The position numbers were made by a program, and so were the translations under genes. Shown in pieces: positions 1 through 6,602 of a stretch of 64,000 nucleotides of DNA. Under the pieces are notes generated by a model that saw nothing but the letters and a program-made list of their open reading frames with translations, did no database searches and had not been told where the DNA came from. This DNA comes from Rhizobium binae. GTDB taxonomy: Bacteria > Pseudomonadota > Alphaproteobacteria > Rhizobiales > Rhizobiaceae. The first letter of the stretch is position 1; each line of letters begins with the position of its first letter. The stretch lies in the NCBI RefSeq assembly GCF_017357225.1, contig NZ_CP071604.1:2731001-2795000 (forward strand), read 5' to 3'.

Positions 1-129
1 TTCGTCCACATCTCCGCGCTGCAGGCTTCGGGCATCCAGTCGCTGCGCGAAGGCCAGCAGGTTACCTTCGACACCGAGCCGGACCGCATGGGCAAGGGCC
101 CGAAGGCTGTCAACATCTCGGCTTCGTAA
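1..129 (+). CDS. Cold-shock protein, CspA family (5' end outside window)
   Basis: Frame 1 is open from the window edge to TAA at 127-129 and encodes the last 42 residues of a cold-shock-domain RNA chaperone. The visible part starts with FVHISAL, the RNP2-type strand, and ends GPKAVNIS as in rhizobial CspA paralogues. The family binds single-stranded RNA in the cytosol. A rho-independent terminator follows directly. Rhizobia carry many csp copies, so no paralogue symbol is given. Confidence 0.9.
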   Translation, partial: FVHISALQASGIQSLREGQQVTFDTEPDRMGKGPKAVNISAS

Positions 130-156
130 GTCGGATTTCCGCTTTCTGCGGCATGG

Positions 157-184
157 ACGGCGCTCCGCAAGGGGCGCCGTTTTC
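157..184 (+). terminator. Rho-independent terminator of the cold-shock gene
   Basis: A perfect 7-bp stem ACGGCGC/GCGCCGT (157-163 with 174-180) is followed by a short T run, 27 bases after the cold-shock stop codon. Confidence 0.8.
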
Positions 185-309
185 GTTTGCGCTTGCGAAT
201 TTGTGGATCGCAACGGCAAGTGTTATATGCGCCTTTCATCCGATGACCGCCCCGTGCGGCAGCAGTGCGCTGAAGGGCAGCCTGCGAACACAGGAACAAT
301 GAAACGCCG

Positions 310-387
310 ATGATGCAGAAGAGGCCGATTTTTGCGGTCGCCCCGATGATTGACTGGACGGATCGACCCATAATTCAAGGCGGCTAA
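310..387 (+). pseudogene. dusA: Displaced 5' end of dusA (25 codons) at attL
   Basis: The reading frame from ATG 310 (or ATG 313) gives MMQKRPIFAVAPMIDWTDR and then runs into phage DNA, ending at TAA 385-387 after PIIQGG. FAVAPMIDWTD is identical to the start of the DusA encoded at the right end of the prophage. This is therefore the original chromosomal start of dusA, cut off by integration. It cannot encode a functional enzyme. Confidence 0.9.
331..359 (+). repeat. attL core, 29-bp direct repeat within dusA codons
   Basis: This 29-bp stretch, beginning tttgcggtcg and ending gactggac, is repeated exactly at 44023-44051. Both copies lie in the same dusA codons (FAVAPMIDWT). The sequences diverge immediately on both sides. 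The distance between the copies, 43,692 bp, gives the size of the integrated element. Confidence 0.93.
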
Positions 388-394
388 AGTGTCT

Positions 395-413
395 GTCGTA
401 CTTCTCGTCGTAC
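395..413 (+). promoter_or_regulatory. Candidate integrase arm-type sites, left end
   Basis: Two direct copies of GTCGTAC lie at 395-401 and 407-413, 12 bp apart and 36 bp inside attL. The reverse complement, GTACGAC/T, occurs twice at the other prophage end (43870-43876 and 43891-43897). Repeated heptamers on both sides of a core are typical of integrase arm-binding sites. The assignment is inference. Confidence 0.45.
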
Positions 414-563
414 TCTGTTCCGGAACCCGACCCTCGTCCAGGGTAGGCATTTGGTTGCACTGTCCATTCGCTCTCCACAACTAAAGCACCCCCAAAGCAA
501 TTGGCTAATTCAACGATCGCTATTAGCTTGGGCTTGCCCACGTCGAATCATCTGGAGTCGTTG

Positions 564-761
564 ATGGATGGCCAGGAAAATAATGCAGCTATTGAAGTCG
601 GGCACTGTTCTCAGTGTGGCAGGCCGCCGGAAGGGCGAAGACCGGGAATGATTTCAGCAGCTCTTTCTGCCTTGGATTCCACCGCAAAAGCAACAGCATC
701 GTTGTCGGCCATCTGGAATAGCATCCGCCCAATCCTCCGGCACTTCTTCGGAATGAGCTAA
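564..761 (+). CDS. Small protein with a CxxC motif, unknown function
   Basis: A 65-residue frame starts at ATG 564 with GGAG about 8 bases upstream; an in-frame TTG at 501 is an alternative. The N-terminal part contains HCSQCGRPPEG, a CxxC pair that could hold a metal, and the rest is Ala/Ser-rich and weakly amphipathic. It ends 4 bases before the next gene, which suggests a two-gene unit at the left edge of the prophage. I do not recognise a family, and it could be spurious. Confidence 0.4.
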   Translation: MDGQENNAAIEVGHCSQCGRPPEGRRPGMISAALSALDSTAKATASLSAIWNSIRPILRHFFGMS

Positions 762-765
762 GCAA

Positions 766-1617
766 ATGACCGATCAGCCAGAAGGACAAAGATTTTCGCA
801 GGTTTATATGCGGCGCGCCGACTTGCTGCCGGACAGCGCGCGAATGCGAAACCGCATCGCGAAGATCATTGGCGCACTTGGCGATCACGACGATCTCCGA
901 AGCTTCGGACAATTTATTGAACGCGAGCAAGGCATACTCGTCGGCCAGACAGTCTACAGCTACCAATGGCCACCGATTTTACAAAAAATGGAGCTTCGCG
1001 ACGTTCTCGATACAATTACGACCATCTACAGCGCAATATCGAGCTACGACCAAGGAAGGGAAGCGCAGAAACGCAAGACATTCCTCGACAACTGCCGCCG
1101 GGTTTTTGCGGAAGAGCAAGTTCGTTATAGAATCGATGATCGAGGCGGCGTTCACTTGGCGGTTGACGAAGAGTTCGAAGCTGCGCGCATCTCCACCATT
1201 TCAGGCTTAGGTGCTCCACGCTACAACGGCGTCCGTTCGCTCTACGATGACGCCTTCATTGCACTTGATAGAACCCCACCCGATGGGAAGGCTGCGCTCA
1301 GGTCCGCATTCTTCGCCACGGAAAGCCTTTTCAGGCTCATATTCCCATCTGCTCATCAATTGAGTTCGAGTGAAATACAGAAACATTTGGAGCCACTCGT
1401 CAGCAGACTCTATGCTAATCAAAAGCCAGCCATCAATCTGGCGCAAAAGCTCGTGGCCTCGCTGAAAGATTGGATTGACGGTGCACACTTCTACAGACAC
1501 GAGCCTGGCGCCGAGGAACCGGCTCAGCCGCCGCTGGAGCTGGCAATCTATATGGTGAGCGAGGCGGGAGGTCATTTGCGCTGGCTTGCAAAGCTCGACG
1601 CTATGGCTTCGAACTAG
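766..1617 (+). CDS. Accessory protein of unknown function, possible HEPN-like C-terminus
   Basis: This 283-residue soluble protein has no signal peptide or membrane segment. The N-terminal half (about 1-140) is charged and helical. The C-terminal half has a predicted helical bundle with ESLFRLIF near 186-193 and HFYRHEPG at 241-248, ending HLRWLAKLD. The overall pattern recalls the helical C-terminal domains of abortive-infection proteins, but I see no clean RNase motif, so this is a weak inference. Its place just inside attL, outside the replication and virion modules, fits a lysogenic-conversion or defence cargo gene. Confidence 0.7.
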   Translation: MTDQPEGQRFSQVYMRRADLLPDSARMRNRIAKIIGALGDHDDLRSFGQFIEREQGILVGQTVYSYQWPPILQKMELRDVLDTITTIYSAISSYDQGREAQKRKTFLDNCRRVFAEEQVRYRIDDRGGVHLAVDEEFEAARISTISGLGAPRYNGVRSLYDDAFIALDRTPPDGKAALRSAFFATESLFRLIFPSAHQLSSSEIQKHLEPLVSRLYANQKPAINLAQKLVASLKDWIDGAHFYRHEPGAEEPAQPPLELAIYMVSEAGGHLRWLAKLDAMASN

Positions 1618-1678
1618 AGCAGCAGCCCTCCGGCGGATCCAGGACAAACAGACCCGCCCGAAGGAGAGGCAATATTAG

Positions 1679-1867
1679 CTATTGCCTGTACGGCCGATCC
1701 CTGTCCGAAACCTTAACCTCCGCGCAGCGAAGCTCGTCAGATCCAGACAGGTAGCGGCGCAGATTGCCCCACTGCATGTTTTTATGACGCGGGCAGTTGC
1801 CGTTCGTTTTATGGGGCTTACAGAGGCCGCACGAAGCTTTGCGCGGGCGCTTTCTTTTGTGGTGCAT
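1679..1867 (-). CDS. Small basic protein with CxxCKPHK motif, conserved hypothetical
   Basis: A 62-residue, very basic protein starts at ATG 1867 with a good ribosome site (GGAG, about 6 bases). It begins MHHKRKRPRK and then has CGLCKPHKTNGN followed by CPRHK. The GLCKPHK-N-GN signature occurs in small proteobacterial proteins of unknown function that I recall. The two cysteines and following His residues could form a small zinc knuckle. The frame was preferred over longer overlapping frames because of the ribosome site and the recognisable motif. Confidence 0.55.
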   Translation of the reverse strand: MHHKRKRPRKASCGLCKPHKTNGNCPRHKNMQWGNLRRYLSGSDELRCAEVKVSDRDRPYRQ

Positions 1868-2033
1868 GTCGATCTCCGAACGAAGTCGGTGCGCCCCGAT
1901 GGCGCACGCGTATCTTTCGGAGAAGGATGGAGGTGCTGTTCATCTGTCCTCTTTACTACAGCAACGAGAAACGGAAAAGCCGCCGGTGGCGGTGGGCCGG
2001 CGGCGCGCTTGTTGGGCACCCTGGTATTGGCGA

Positions 2034-2375
2034 CTAAAAATCGAAATACACGCTCACGCCTGACCGGCGATGATACGGGTAATGGCGATAGCCGTAGTCG
2101 CGATATGGGTAATAATCGCGATAACCGTAGTCGCGATACGGATAATAGTCCCGATAGCCGTAGTAGTCGCGGTGGCCGTAATACCGCGGACGGTAGCATG
2201 AGCCGTAATACCGGCAGTCGCGATAAGCGTACCAGTGGCGACGGTAATGGACCAGATCGACGTCGGCGGCGGACAATGCTATCGATTTCGGCACGACGAT
2301 CGGCGTGGCGCTTAGCGGCAGGGCGAAAGATGCAGACAAGACCATTGCTGCAAGTAAGGAAGAAAGCATCTTCAT
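2034..2375 (-). CDS. Secreted Tyr/Arg-rich repeat protein
   Basis: This 113-residue protein starts with a clear signal peptide (MKMLSSLLAAMVLSASFALPLSA), so it is exported to the periplasm or surface. After about residue 50 it consists largely of YRDYGYRDYYPYRDYG-type repeats, encoded by roughly 36-bp imperfect direct repeats at about 2090-2165. It ends SVYFDF. Its composition resembles secreted Tyr/Arg/His-rich proteins of rhizobia such as the BA14K-type gene at 49378. No catalytic motif is visible. It is unusual cargo for a prophage and could be lysogenic conversion. Confidence 0.75.
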   Translation of the reverse strand: MKMLSSLLAAMVLSASFALPLSATPIVVPKSIALSAADVDLVHYRRHWYAYRDCRYYGSCYRPRYYGHRDYYGYRDYYPYRDYGYRDYYPYRDYGYRHYPYHRRSGVSVYFDF

Positions 2376-2541
2376 CGGCGCATCCTTTCAGGCTGCGATT
2401 CTAGGTTAACAAGCATTAACCTCTGATGAATGGCTTGGAGGAAGACCGGCCGGCGCGCCGCTGGTGTGGTCGCGGGTGGTGATCGCGCCGGCCTATGGTG
2501 TTCATCCTGCCCGACGACGGGCAGCAGCCGGCCGCCACCGG
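2376..2541. other. Intergenic stretch with no gene recognised
   Basis: This lies upstream of the secreted protein gene and downstream of the HNH gene. Possible frames overlap the flanking genes and show no recognisable protein. It probably holds the promoter of the - strand secreted-protein gene. Confidence 0.4.
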
Positions 2542-2847
2542 CTATCTACGCGGCGCGCTCGGCACCGCAGCTTCAATTAATTCCCAAAGTTCCCCGCGGC
2601 GGTACGTCGTGTATAAGAGCCAATCCATGGCGCCGCGCTCCTCATTGCAGCGCTTGCATGCCAAGGCGATGTTGTCCCGATTGTTGCGCCCGCCGTCGGC
2701 CCGCCGGCGCAAGTGCTCCAGCGTCTCGGCATTCGGCGGCTGCTTCCACGGTGGCCGATCACTCAGAACCATCGGCTGGAGGCAGTAACAGCAGCAGCCG
2801 CCCTGCTTCTCGCGCATCTTGATGCGGTTCTGGATGTGGCGGGTCAT
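2542..2847 (-). CDS. HNH endonuclease family protein
   Basis: This 101-residue protein has the layout of a small HNH nuclease: a zinc-site CCYC near residues 19-22, the metal-binding core ETLEHLRRRADGG near 42-54, and NIALACKRCNEER supplying the second cysteine pair. HNH proteins cut DNA with a divalent metal. It begins 3 bases after the stop of the 88-residue gene, so both are probably one transcript. It is not next to the terminase; a second HNH gene at 36411 fills that place. Here it may be a nicking, homing or defence nuclease. Confidence 0.85.
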   Translation of the reverse strand: MTRHIQNRIKMREKQGGCCCYCLQPMVLSDRPPWKQPPNAETLEHLRRRADGGRNNRDNIALACKRCNEERGAMDWLLYTTYRRGELWELIEAAVPSAPRR

Positions 2848-2850
2848 GGC

Positions 2851-3117
2851 TCAGCCCGTGACAGGCTCAAGGGCTTGGCCGAAGACTGTCCGTCGCGGCC
2901 TGCCGTATGCGGCGCTTAACATCTCAATGTCGTAAAGTTCGCGGCCCATGAGGCTTGCGGTGCGGTCCGCAACGATCGCCGGCCTGCCATCAAATGAAAC
3001 ACGGTCGCCAACGGCGAAGCGGAAGTCGACCGGCACCTGTGGCGGAAGTGTTGCTGGCGATTGCCAAGCACCGCTTGCGACGTTCGCGGGCGTGGCGGGG
3101 ATGGAGACGTTCATCAT
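2851..3117 (-). CDS. Hypothetical protein with KOW-like segment
   Basis: This is an 88-residue protein. ATG 3117 or the adjacent ATG 3114 is preceded by GGGGAGG, an excellent ribosome site. Residues about 35-60 (AVGDRVSFDGRPAIVADR) look like a small beta-barrel of the kind that binds nucleic acid or metal, but no family is assigned. It is the first gene of a - strand pair with the HNH nuclease, divergent from the XRE-HEPN pair. The same frame stays open upstream to about 3235 but lacks a start codon. Confidence 0.7.
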   Translation of the reverse strand: MMNVSIPATPANVASGAWQSPATLPPQVPVDFRFAVGDRVSFDGRPAIVADRTASLMGRELYDIEMLSAAYGRPRRTVFGQALEPVTG

Positions 3118-3295
3118 CTCGACCTCCCCTATCTTCTGGCGAAGTTTGCGTTGGCGGATCTCTTGATCAATGCGCGTGGCAGCAAGGTTCTGTCGGTGGA
3201 TGAGATGTTGGGCATCGGCTTCCTCATTGATTAATTTCGCTCACGGTGATAACTAATACCATCAACAGAGGGCGCGTCAAGCGAAAATAATCACA
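3118..3295. promoter_or_regulatory. Divergent control region between the HNH pair and the XRE-HEPN pair
   Basis: This is 178 bases between outward-facing transcription units. It is the natural place for promoters and operators of the XRE regulator. No perfect long inverted repeat was seen. Confidence 0.4.
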
Positions 3296-3556
3296 ATGAG
3301 CGATTTTAATCACATCACCGGCCGGCAGCTAGCCGCCGCTCGTGCGCTCCTTGGGATCGGTCAGGTGGAACTCGCGCAGCGGGCCAACGTCTCAGCCCCT
3401 ACCCTTCGGCGAATGGAGGACAGCGAAGGCGCAGCCAAAGGAATGAAAAACAACGTCGCATCTGTCGTGGCGGCGCTCGAAACAGCTGGCATTATTTTCA
3501 TCGACTCGAACGGTAACGGCCCAGGCGTCCGGCTGCGAGATCCAAGCCAGCTATGA
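3296..3556 (+). CDS. XRE-family helix-turn-helix regulator
   Basis: This 86-residue DNA-binding protein has a Cro/CI-type HTH at about residues 8-45 (QLAAARALLGIGQVELAQ, then SAPTLRRME), followed by a short tail (AGIIFIDSNGNGPGVRL) common in small XRE regulators. Its stop overlaps the start of the HEPN gene by 4 bases (ATGA), so the two are translationally coupled. It could be the antitoxin or autoregulator of that gene, or the phage repressor, since no other CI-like gene is obvious. It has no protease or dimerisation domain of classical CI. Confidence 0.88.
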   Translation: MSDFNHITGRQLAAARALLGIGQVELAQRANVSAPTLRRMEDSEGAAKGMKNNVASVVAALETAGIIFIDSNGNGPGVRLRDPSQL

Positions 3557-4233
3557 AGAAAGAGGCCCCTAATACTGACGAGCTGCCCGTCACGATCGAG
3601 GAGGTGCAGCGGATGGAGCCGCAGTTGCATGCGTGGTCAGAGATGGCCGCCCGGGCATATGGATTCTATTCTGGCATCAACGAAGCGATTAAAAAGTCCG
3701 CAGACAAGTGGCCTACCGCTGCTCACCACGCATCGGACTATCGGCAGGAGATGGCGATGATGGCGATCATTCGCCTGTTCGCGACTATGGATAGAGGATC
3801 AAGAATATCGTTTCAGTCCGTCTATAAATACCTGCAAACTAATGCAGCTACAGATGAGGTAAGCAAGCTGTTCGCGACCGCTGAGCCGCCGAGCTCGATA
3901 GAAGCTGCGCGCGGAGCGGTGACGGCGTCAATGGCGCGTTTTTTCGAGGCGTATCGGACGATCGACTTTAAAGCGTTCGGGAGGATCCAGTCGTTTCGGA
4001 ACGGCCAAGTAGCCCACATCTCTTGGCCGGAAATCAAAGCCGCAAAAGTAACGTACTCTGACTTGGAAACCCTTCTCCGAAGCGTTTGTGTCCTGGCAGG
4101 TGAGCTCAAGCTTATGTTGACCGGCTGCAACGATTGGCCCTCCGATGAGTTTGATGGAAGCCATCGGCAAGCATATCAGTTTTGGCTCAAAGCGATCGAG
4201 GCCGAGGCTGCTGGACGCACGGCGACCCCTTGA
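3553..4233 (+). CDS. HEPN-domain protein, AbiU2-like
   Basis: This 226-residue all-helical protein resembles AbiU2-type HEPN proteins: an N-terminal helical region with IIRLFATMD near 72-80, and the motif R149-N-G-Q-V-A-H155, which fits the HEPN RNase signature R-x(4-6)-H. HEPN proteins commonly cleave RNA in abortive infection or toxin-antitoxin systems. The 4-base overlap with the upstream XRE gene suggests a regulator-toxin pair. It might protect the lysogen against other phages. The fold assignment is from pattern only, and catalytic activity is inference. Confidence 0.72.
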   Translation: MKKEAPNTDELPVTIEEVQRMEPQLHAWSEMAARAYGFYSGINEAIKKSADKWPTAAHHASDYRQEMAMMAIIRLFATMDRGSRISFQSVYKYLQTNAATDEVSKLFATAEPPSSIEAARGAVTASMARFFEAYRTIDFKAFGRIQSFRNGQVAHISWPEIKAAKVTYSDLETLLRSVCVLAGELKLMLTGCNDWPSDEFDGSHRQAYQFWLKAIEAEAAGRTATP

Positions 4234-4373
4234 CCGACTCGTCGACCTTCAATAGCGCTTAACCGCGGCCCACCAATCCGCGAAGGCCATCCCGCCTATC
4301 CACCACATGAAGAGGATCAAGATGCTTTCGGCGTCCGCGCCGGCGGCTACCTGTTTGTTCTTTTCATGGAGGT

Positions 4374-4928
4374 GTGCTCTTGGAGCCAACCATTCCACTC
4401 GATACCATCTACACGGCTGACGAAGCCGCTGAACGGCTCAGGCTGACCAATCGTGGTGTGATCAAGCTCGGCAAAGCATACGGTTTGTGCTCACGGCGAG
4501 GCCGCGACTACCTCTTTTCAGAGGCAGACATCCTCGCCTTGTGGGAGGTGATGCGCGAGCCTGCCAAGCAGCCCAAGCCCCCAACTGTGAAGGTTGCGCC
4601 GGCTCGCGACTTTTGGAAGGAAAACTTCTGGCTTTTCGACCCTTCCGTCGCGGTCGATCGGCGCGAGATGGCAGTCCTGCGATTCCTCAGCAGTCAGAGG
4701 GCGCCGCGCTCGCGCAATCAGATCAAGCGGGCTGGCCCCCGCACGGTTGAATCATTCCTCAAACAGGGCTTCGTCGTCGAGCGCGCTCGCGACTCGAAAG
4801 GCGATCCTATGATCGTCATCACAGACGAAGGACGCGAGCAAATCGCCAAAGTAGATCGCTGGATAAAGGAGAGGGCCAAGCACGGAAAGGGCGCAGGTGG
4901 CTGGGATAGGAAAGTGGGTGGCGCATGA
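4374..4928 (+). CDS. DNA-binding protein, excisionase-like HTH plus winged-helix C-terminus (1 of 3)
   Basis: This is a protein of about 182-184 residues; TTG at 4380 after GGAGG is an alternative start. Residues about 12-60 (YTADEAAERLRLTNRGVIKLGKAYGL) are a MerR/excisionase-type HTH. Residues about 100-170 form a separate winged-helix-like unit ending MIVITDEGREQ-KVDRWIKE. It overlaps the next gene by 4 bases. The C-terminal unit recurs in the next two genes, so the three look like products of duplication. Roles could include early gene control or recombination directionality. Confidence 0.78.
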   Translation: MLLEPTIPLDTIYTADEAAERLRLTNRGVIKLGKAYGLCSRRGRDYLFSEADILALWEVMREPAKQPKPPTVKVAPARDFWKENFWLFDPSVAVDRREMAVLRFLSSQRAPRSRNQIKRAGPRTVESFLKQGFVVERARDSKGDPMIVITDEGREQIAKVDRWIKERAKHGKGAGGWDRKVGGA

Positions 4929-5470
4929 CGTTTCCACCGAGCCCGTTCGATCGTCTCCCGCTCTTCGCAACGGACGATGAGATTGCCGTCGCTGTTGTCG
5001 GCAAAGCCAGGGCGTCTGCCTGGAAGCGCAACGGCCTGCGTATTCTCGAATCCAAAGGCTTTCCCAAGGTCGACGTACTACACGGGGGCAGACCTGTGCC
5101 GCTAATTCGGAAATGGTATGAAATGCATATGGGCCTCGACAAGAATTATATTCTGGCGACGCTGGAGGACGGAAAGGAAAATCCTCAAGCATGGAGACCA
5201 AAGCGAGAGCAGCGCGCCGACAGAAAGCCGCGATTGAATCTCGATACTCGATGCCAGACAGTGCTGCGCCAGATGATCGAGAACCCCGATTGCCGCACTC
5301 AACGAGATATGCGGGGTGTAGGAGAATTGACCTTAGAGAAGCTTCAGGCACACGGCGTGATAATGTCGTCAGGCAATGCCGATACCAACCGCATCTGGTC
5401 GGTGACCGACTTAGGCCGCGAAGAGATAAAGCGCATCGACTATTGGTATTTCGGAAAGACAGCGCCATGA
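4925..5470 (+). CDS. DNA-binding protein with shared winged-helix C-terminus (2 of 3)
   Basis: This 181-residue protein starts at ATG 4925, overlapping the upstream stop. The N-terminal domain (about 15-60, FATDDEIAVAVVGKARASAW, then KGFPKVD) matches a short domain found in alphaproteobacterial phage and mobile-element proteins. The C-terminal domain ends IWSVTDLGREEIKRIDYW, matching the end of its two neighbours. The gene overlaps the third paralogue by 4 bases. It probably binds DNA; the target is unknown. Confidence 0.75.
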   Translation: MTFPPSPFDRLPLFATDDEIAVAVVGKARASAWKRNGLRILESKGFPKVDVLHGGRPVPLIRKWYEMHMGLDKNYILATLEDGKENPQAWRPKREQRADRKPRLNLDTRCQTVLRQMIENPDCRTQRDMRGVGELTLEKLQAHGVIMSSGNADTNRIWSVTDLGREEIKRIDYWYFGKTAP

Positions 5471-5940
5471 CAGAGCCCCGCCTCATCGGTCGCAAAGAAG
5501 CGGCTGAGTATTGCGGAATTTCGCCGTCATGCTTTTCGATGTGGGTTGCACGCGGCATCATGCCCCCGACCTTACCTGGCACCAGAAGATGGGATCGCCG
5601 CGCTATCGATGCGATGATGAGCGCTCTTGGCGGAATCGATGAACCCAACGCGATCGATGACCGTAGCGCGATTAGGAAATGGAGAGATCGGAAAGAAAGT
5701 TATGACCGCCCGCGCTTCGGCCTGGATGCCAAGAGCGAAAACATCTTGGTGGCGATGTCCTACAACACCGAACTCAACACATTGGACGTCTTGCCGGGCG
5801 CCGGGCCGGTTTTGATGAGTCGACTGGTCGGAAAAGGGCTTGTGAAATGCCAGACATCAGAAGGACAAGTGCGCTACATCATCACCGATGAGGGGCATGC
5901 CGAGGCATGCAGAATTTTTGAGAAGTGGAAACGACGCTGA
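5467..5940 (+). CDS. AlpA/excisionase-like DNA-binding protein (3 of 3)
   Basis: This 157-residue protein starts at ATG 5467 inside the previous stop. Residues about 5-55 (LIGRKEAAEYCGISPSCF, then PGTRRWDRRAID) are an AlpA/excisionase-type HTH widespread in rhizobial mobile elements. The C-terminal half ends VRYIITDEGHAEACRIFEKW, homologous to the other two members. AlpA-like proteins act as excision factors or transcription activators, so this is one candidate recombination directionality factor. The longer frame from 5191 was rejected because it runs through gene 2. Confidence 0.8.
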   Translation: MTEPRLIGRKEAAEYCGISPSCFSMWVARGIMPPTLPGTRRWDRRAIDAMMSALGGIDEPNAIDDRSAIRKWRDRKESYDRPRFGLDAKSENILVAMSYNTELNTLDVLPGAGPVLMSRLVGKGLVKCQTSEGQVRYIITDEGHAEACRIFEKWKRR

Positions 5941-6111
5941 CCTAAACAGAGGTCAGAGATGGCGTCTTCAAAAAGCGCATTACAGTGCATAGTCGCGTCA
6001 GTTGATTCGTGGTGAAGCGACGGCGAGGCTAACTGCCCTCGGCCCCCAATTCGCCCACTATGCGACGAAGAGGTCATCGTAAAAGTGGAATTCAAGTAAG
6101 GATAAATATAG

Positions 6112-6597
6112 ATGGGTGAGCTGCTAGATCGCACCTTTCAACACCGCATTTTGACCGCTCTGGCCGAGACCTATCCACGGCAGGCGAGGCTTCAAGAAAT
6201 ATTCCCCGACGAACCGGACAACAGGCTTGTCGTAAATGTGCATTACCTGCACGAGCACGAGCTTCTGAGCGCTCAGTTCGCAAAATCCATGTCAGGGCAC
6301 GTTGCGCTCGGTTACGCCACGATCACAGCCAAGGGGCTTGATTTCCTCCAAGATGACGGAGGATTATCGGCCATTCTAGGGATCGTGACGATCAAAATTC
6401 ATGAAGACACGGTAAAACAACTGGTCATTGACCAGGTAGAGAAATCGCCAGCCGATTCGGGCGTTAAGAAAAAGCTTATCGATCAAATAAGAGGATTGCC
6501 AGCTGAGGGGGTTAAGGTGATGACCGTCGAAGCAATCAAATTGGGCTTGGGAAAAGCCCCTGACCTAATCGCATGGCTATCAAAGACCATAACGTAG
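6112..6597 (+). CDS. Conserved hypothetical protein, N-terminal winged-helix-like domain
   Basis: This 161-residue protein starts at ATG 6112 with a weak AAGGA site. Residues 5-75 (LDRTFQHRILTALAETYP, then VVNVHYLHEHELL) look like a winged-helix module, followed by ITAKGLDFLQDDGGLSAILG, a signature I recall in proteobacterial proteins of unknown function. The C-terminus is helical (KAPDLIAWLSKTI). It stands alone between the HTH triplet and the convergent DNA ligase gene. It may be regulatory. Confidence 0.72.
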   Translation: MGELLDRTFQHRILTALAETYPRQARLQEIFPDEPDNRLVVNVHYLHEHELLSAQFAKSMSGHVALGYATITAKGLDFLQDDGGLSAILGIVTIKIHEDTVKQLVIDQVEKSPADSGVKKKLIDQIRGLPAEGVKVMTVEAIKLGLGKAPDLIAWLSKTIT

Positions 6598-6602
6598 GCG
6601 TG

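Noticed and set aside
223..541. Minus-strand frames of 85 and 101 codons over the left att region
   Set aside because: They run across attL, the stranded dusA start and the arm-type repeats, and show no recognisable protein or ribosome site.
1682..2404. A 240-codon plus-strand frame and a 174-codon minus-strand frame
   Set aside because: Both are Arg/Ser-rich shadows of the CKPHK protein and the secreted Tyr-rich repeat protein, whose signal peptide and ribosome sites are convincing.
2430..2822. Plus-strand frames opposite the HNH gene
   Set aside because: Out-of-frame readings of the HNH gene, which has clear zinc and HNH motifs.
3118..3235. An upstream extension of the 88-residue gene
   Set aside because: The frame is open and looks protein-like but has no ATG, GTG or TTG, whereas ATG 3117 has an excellent ribosome site.
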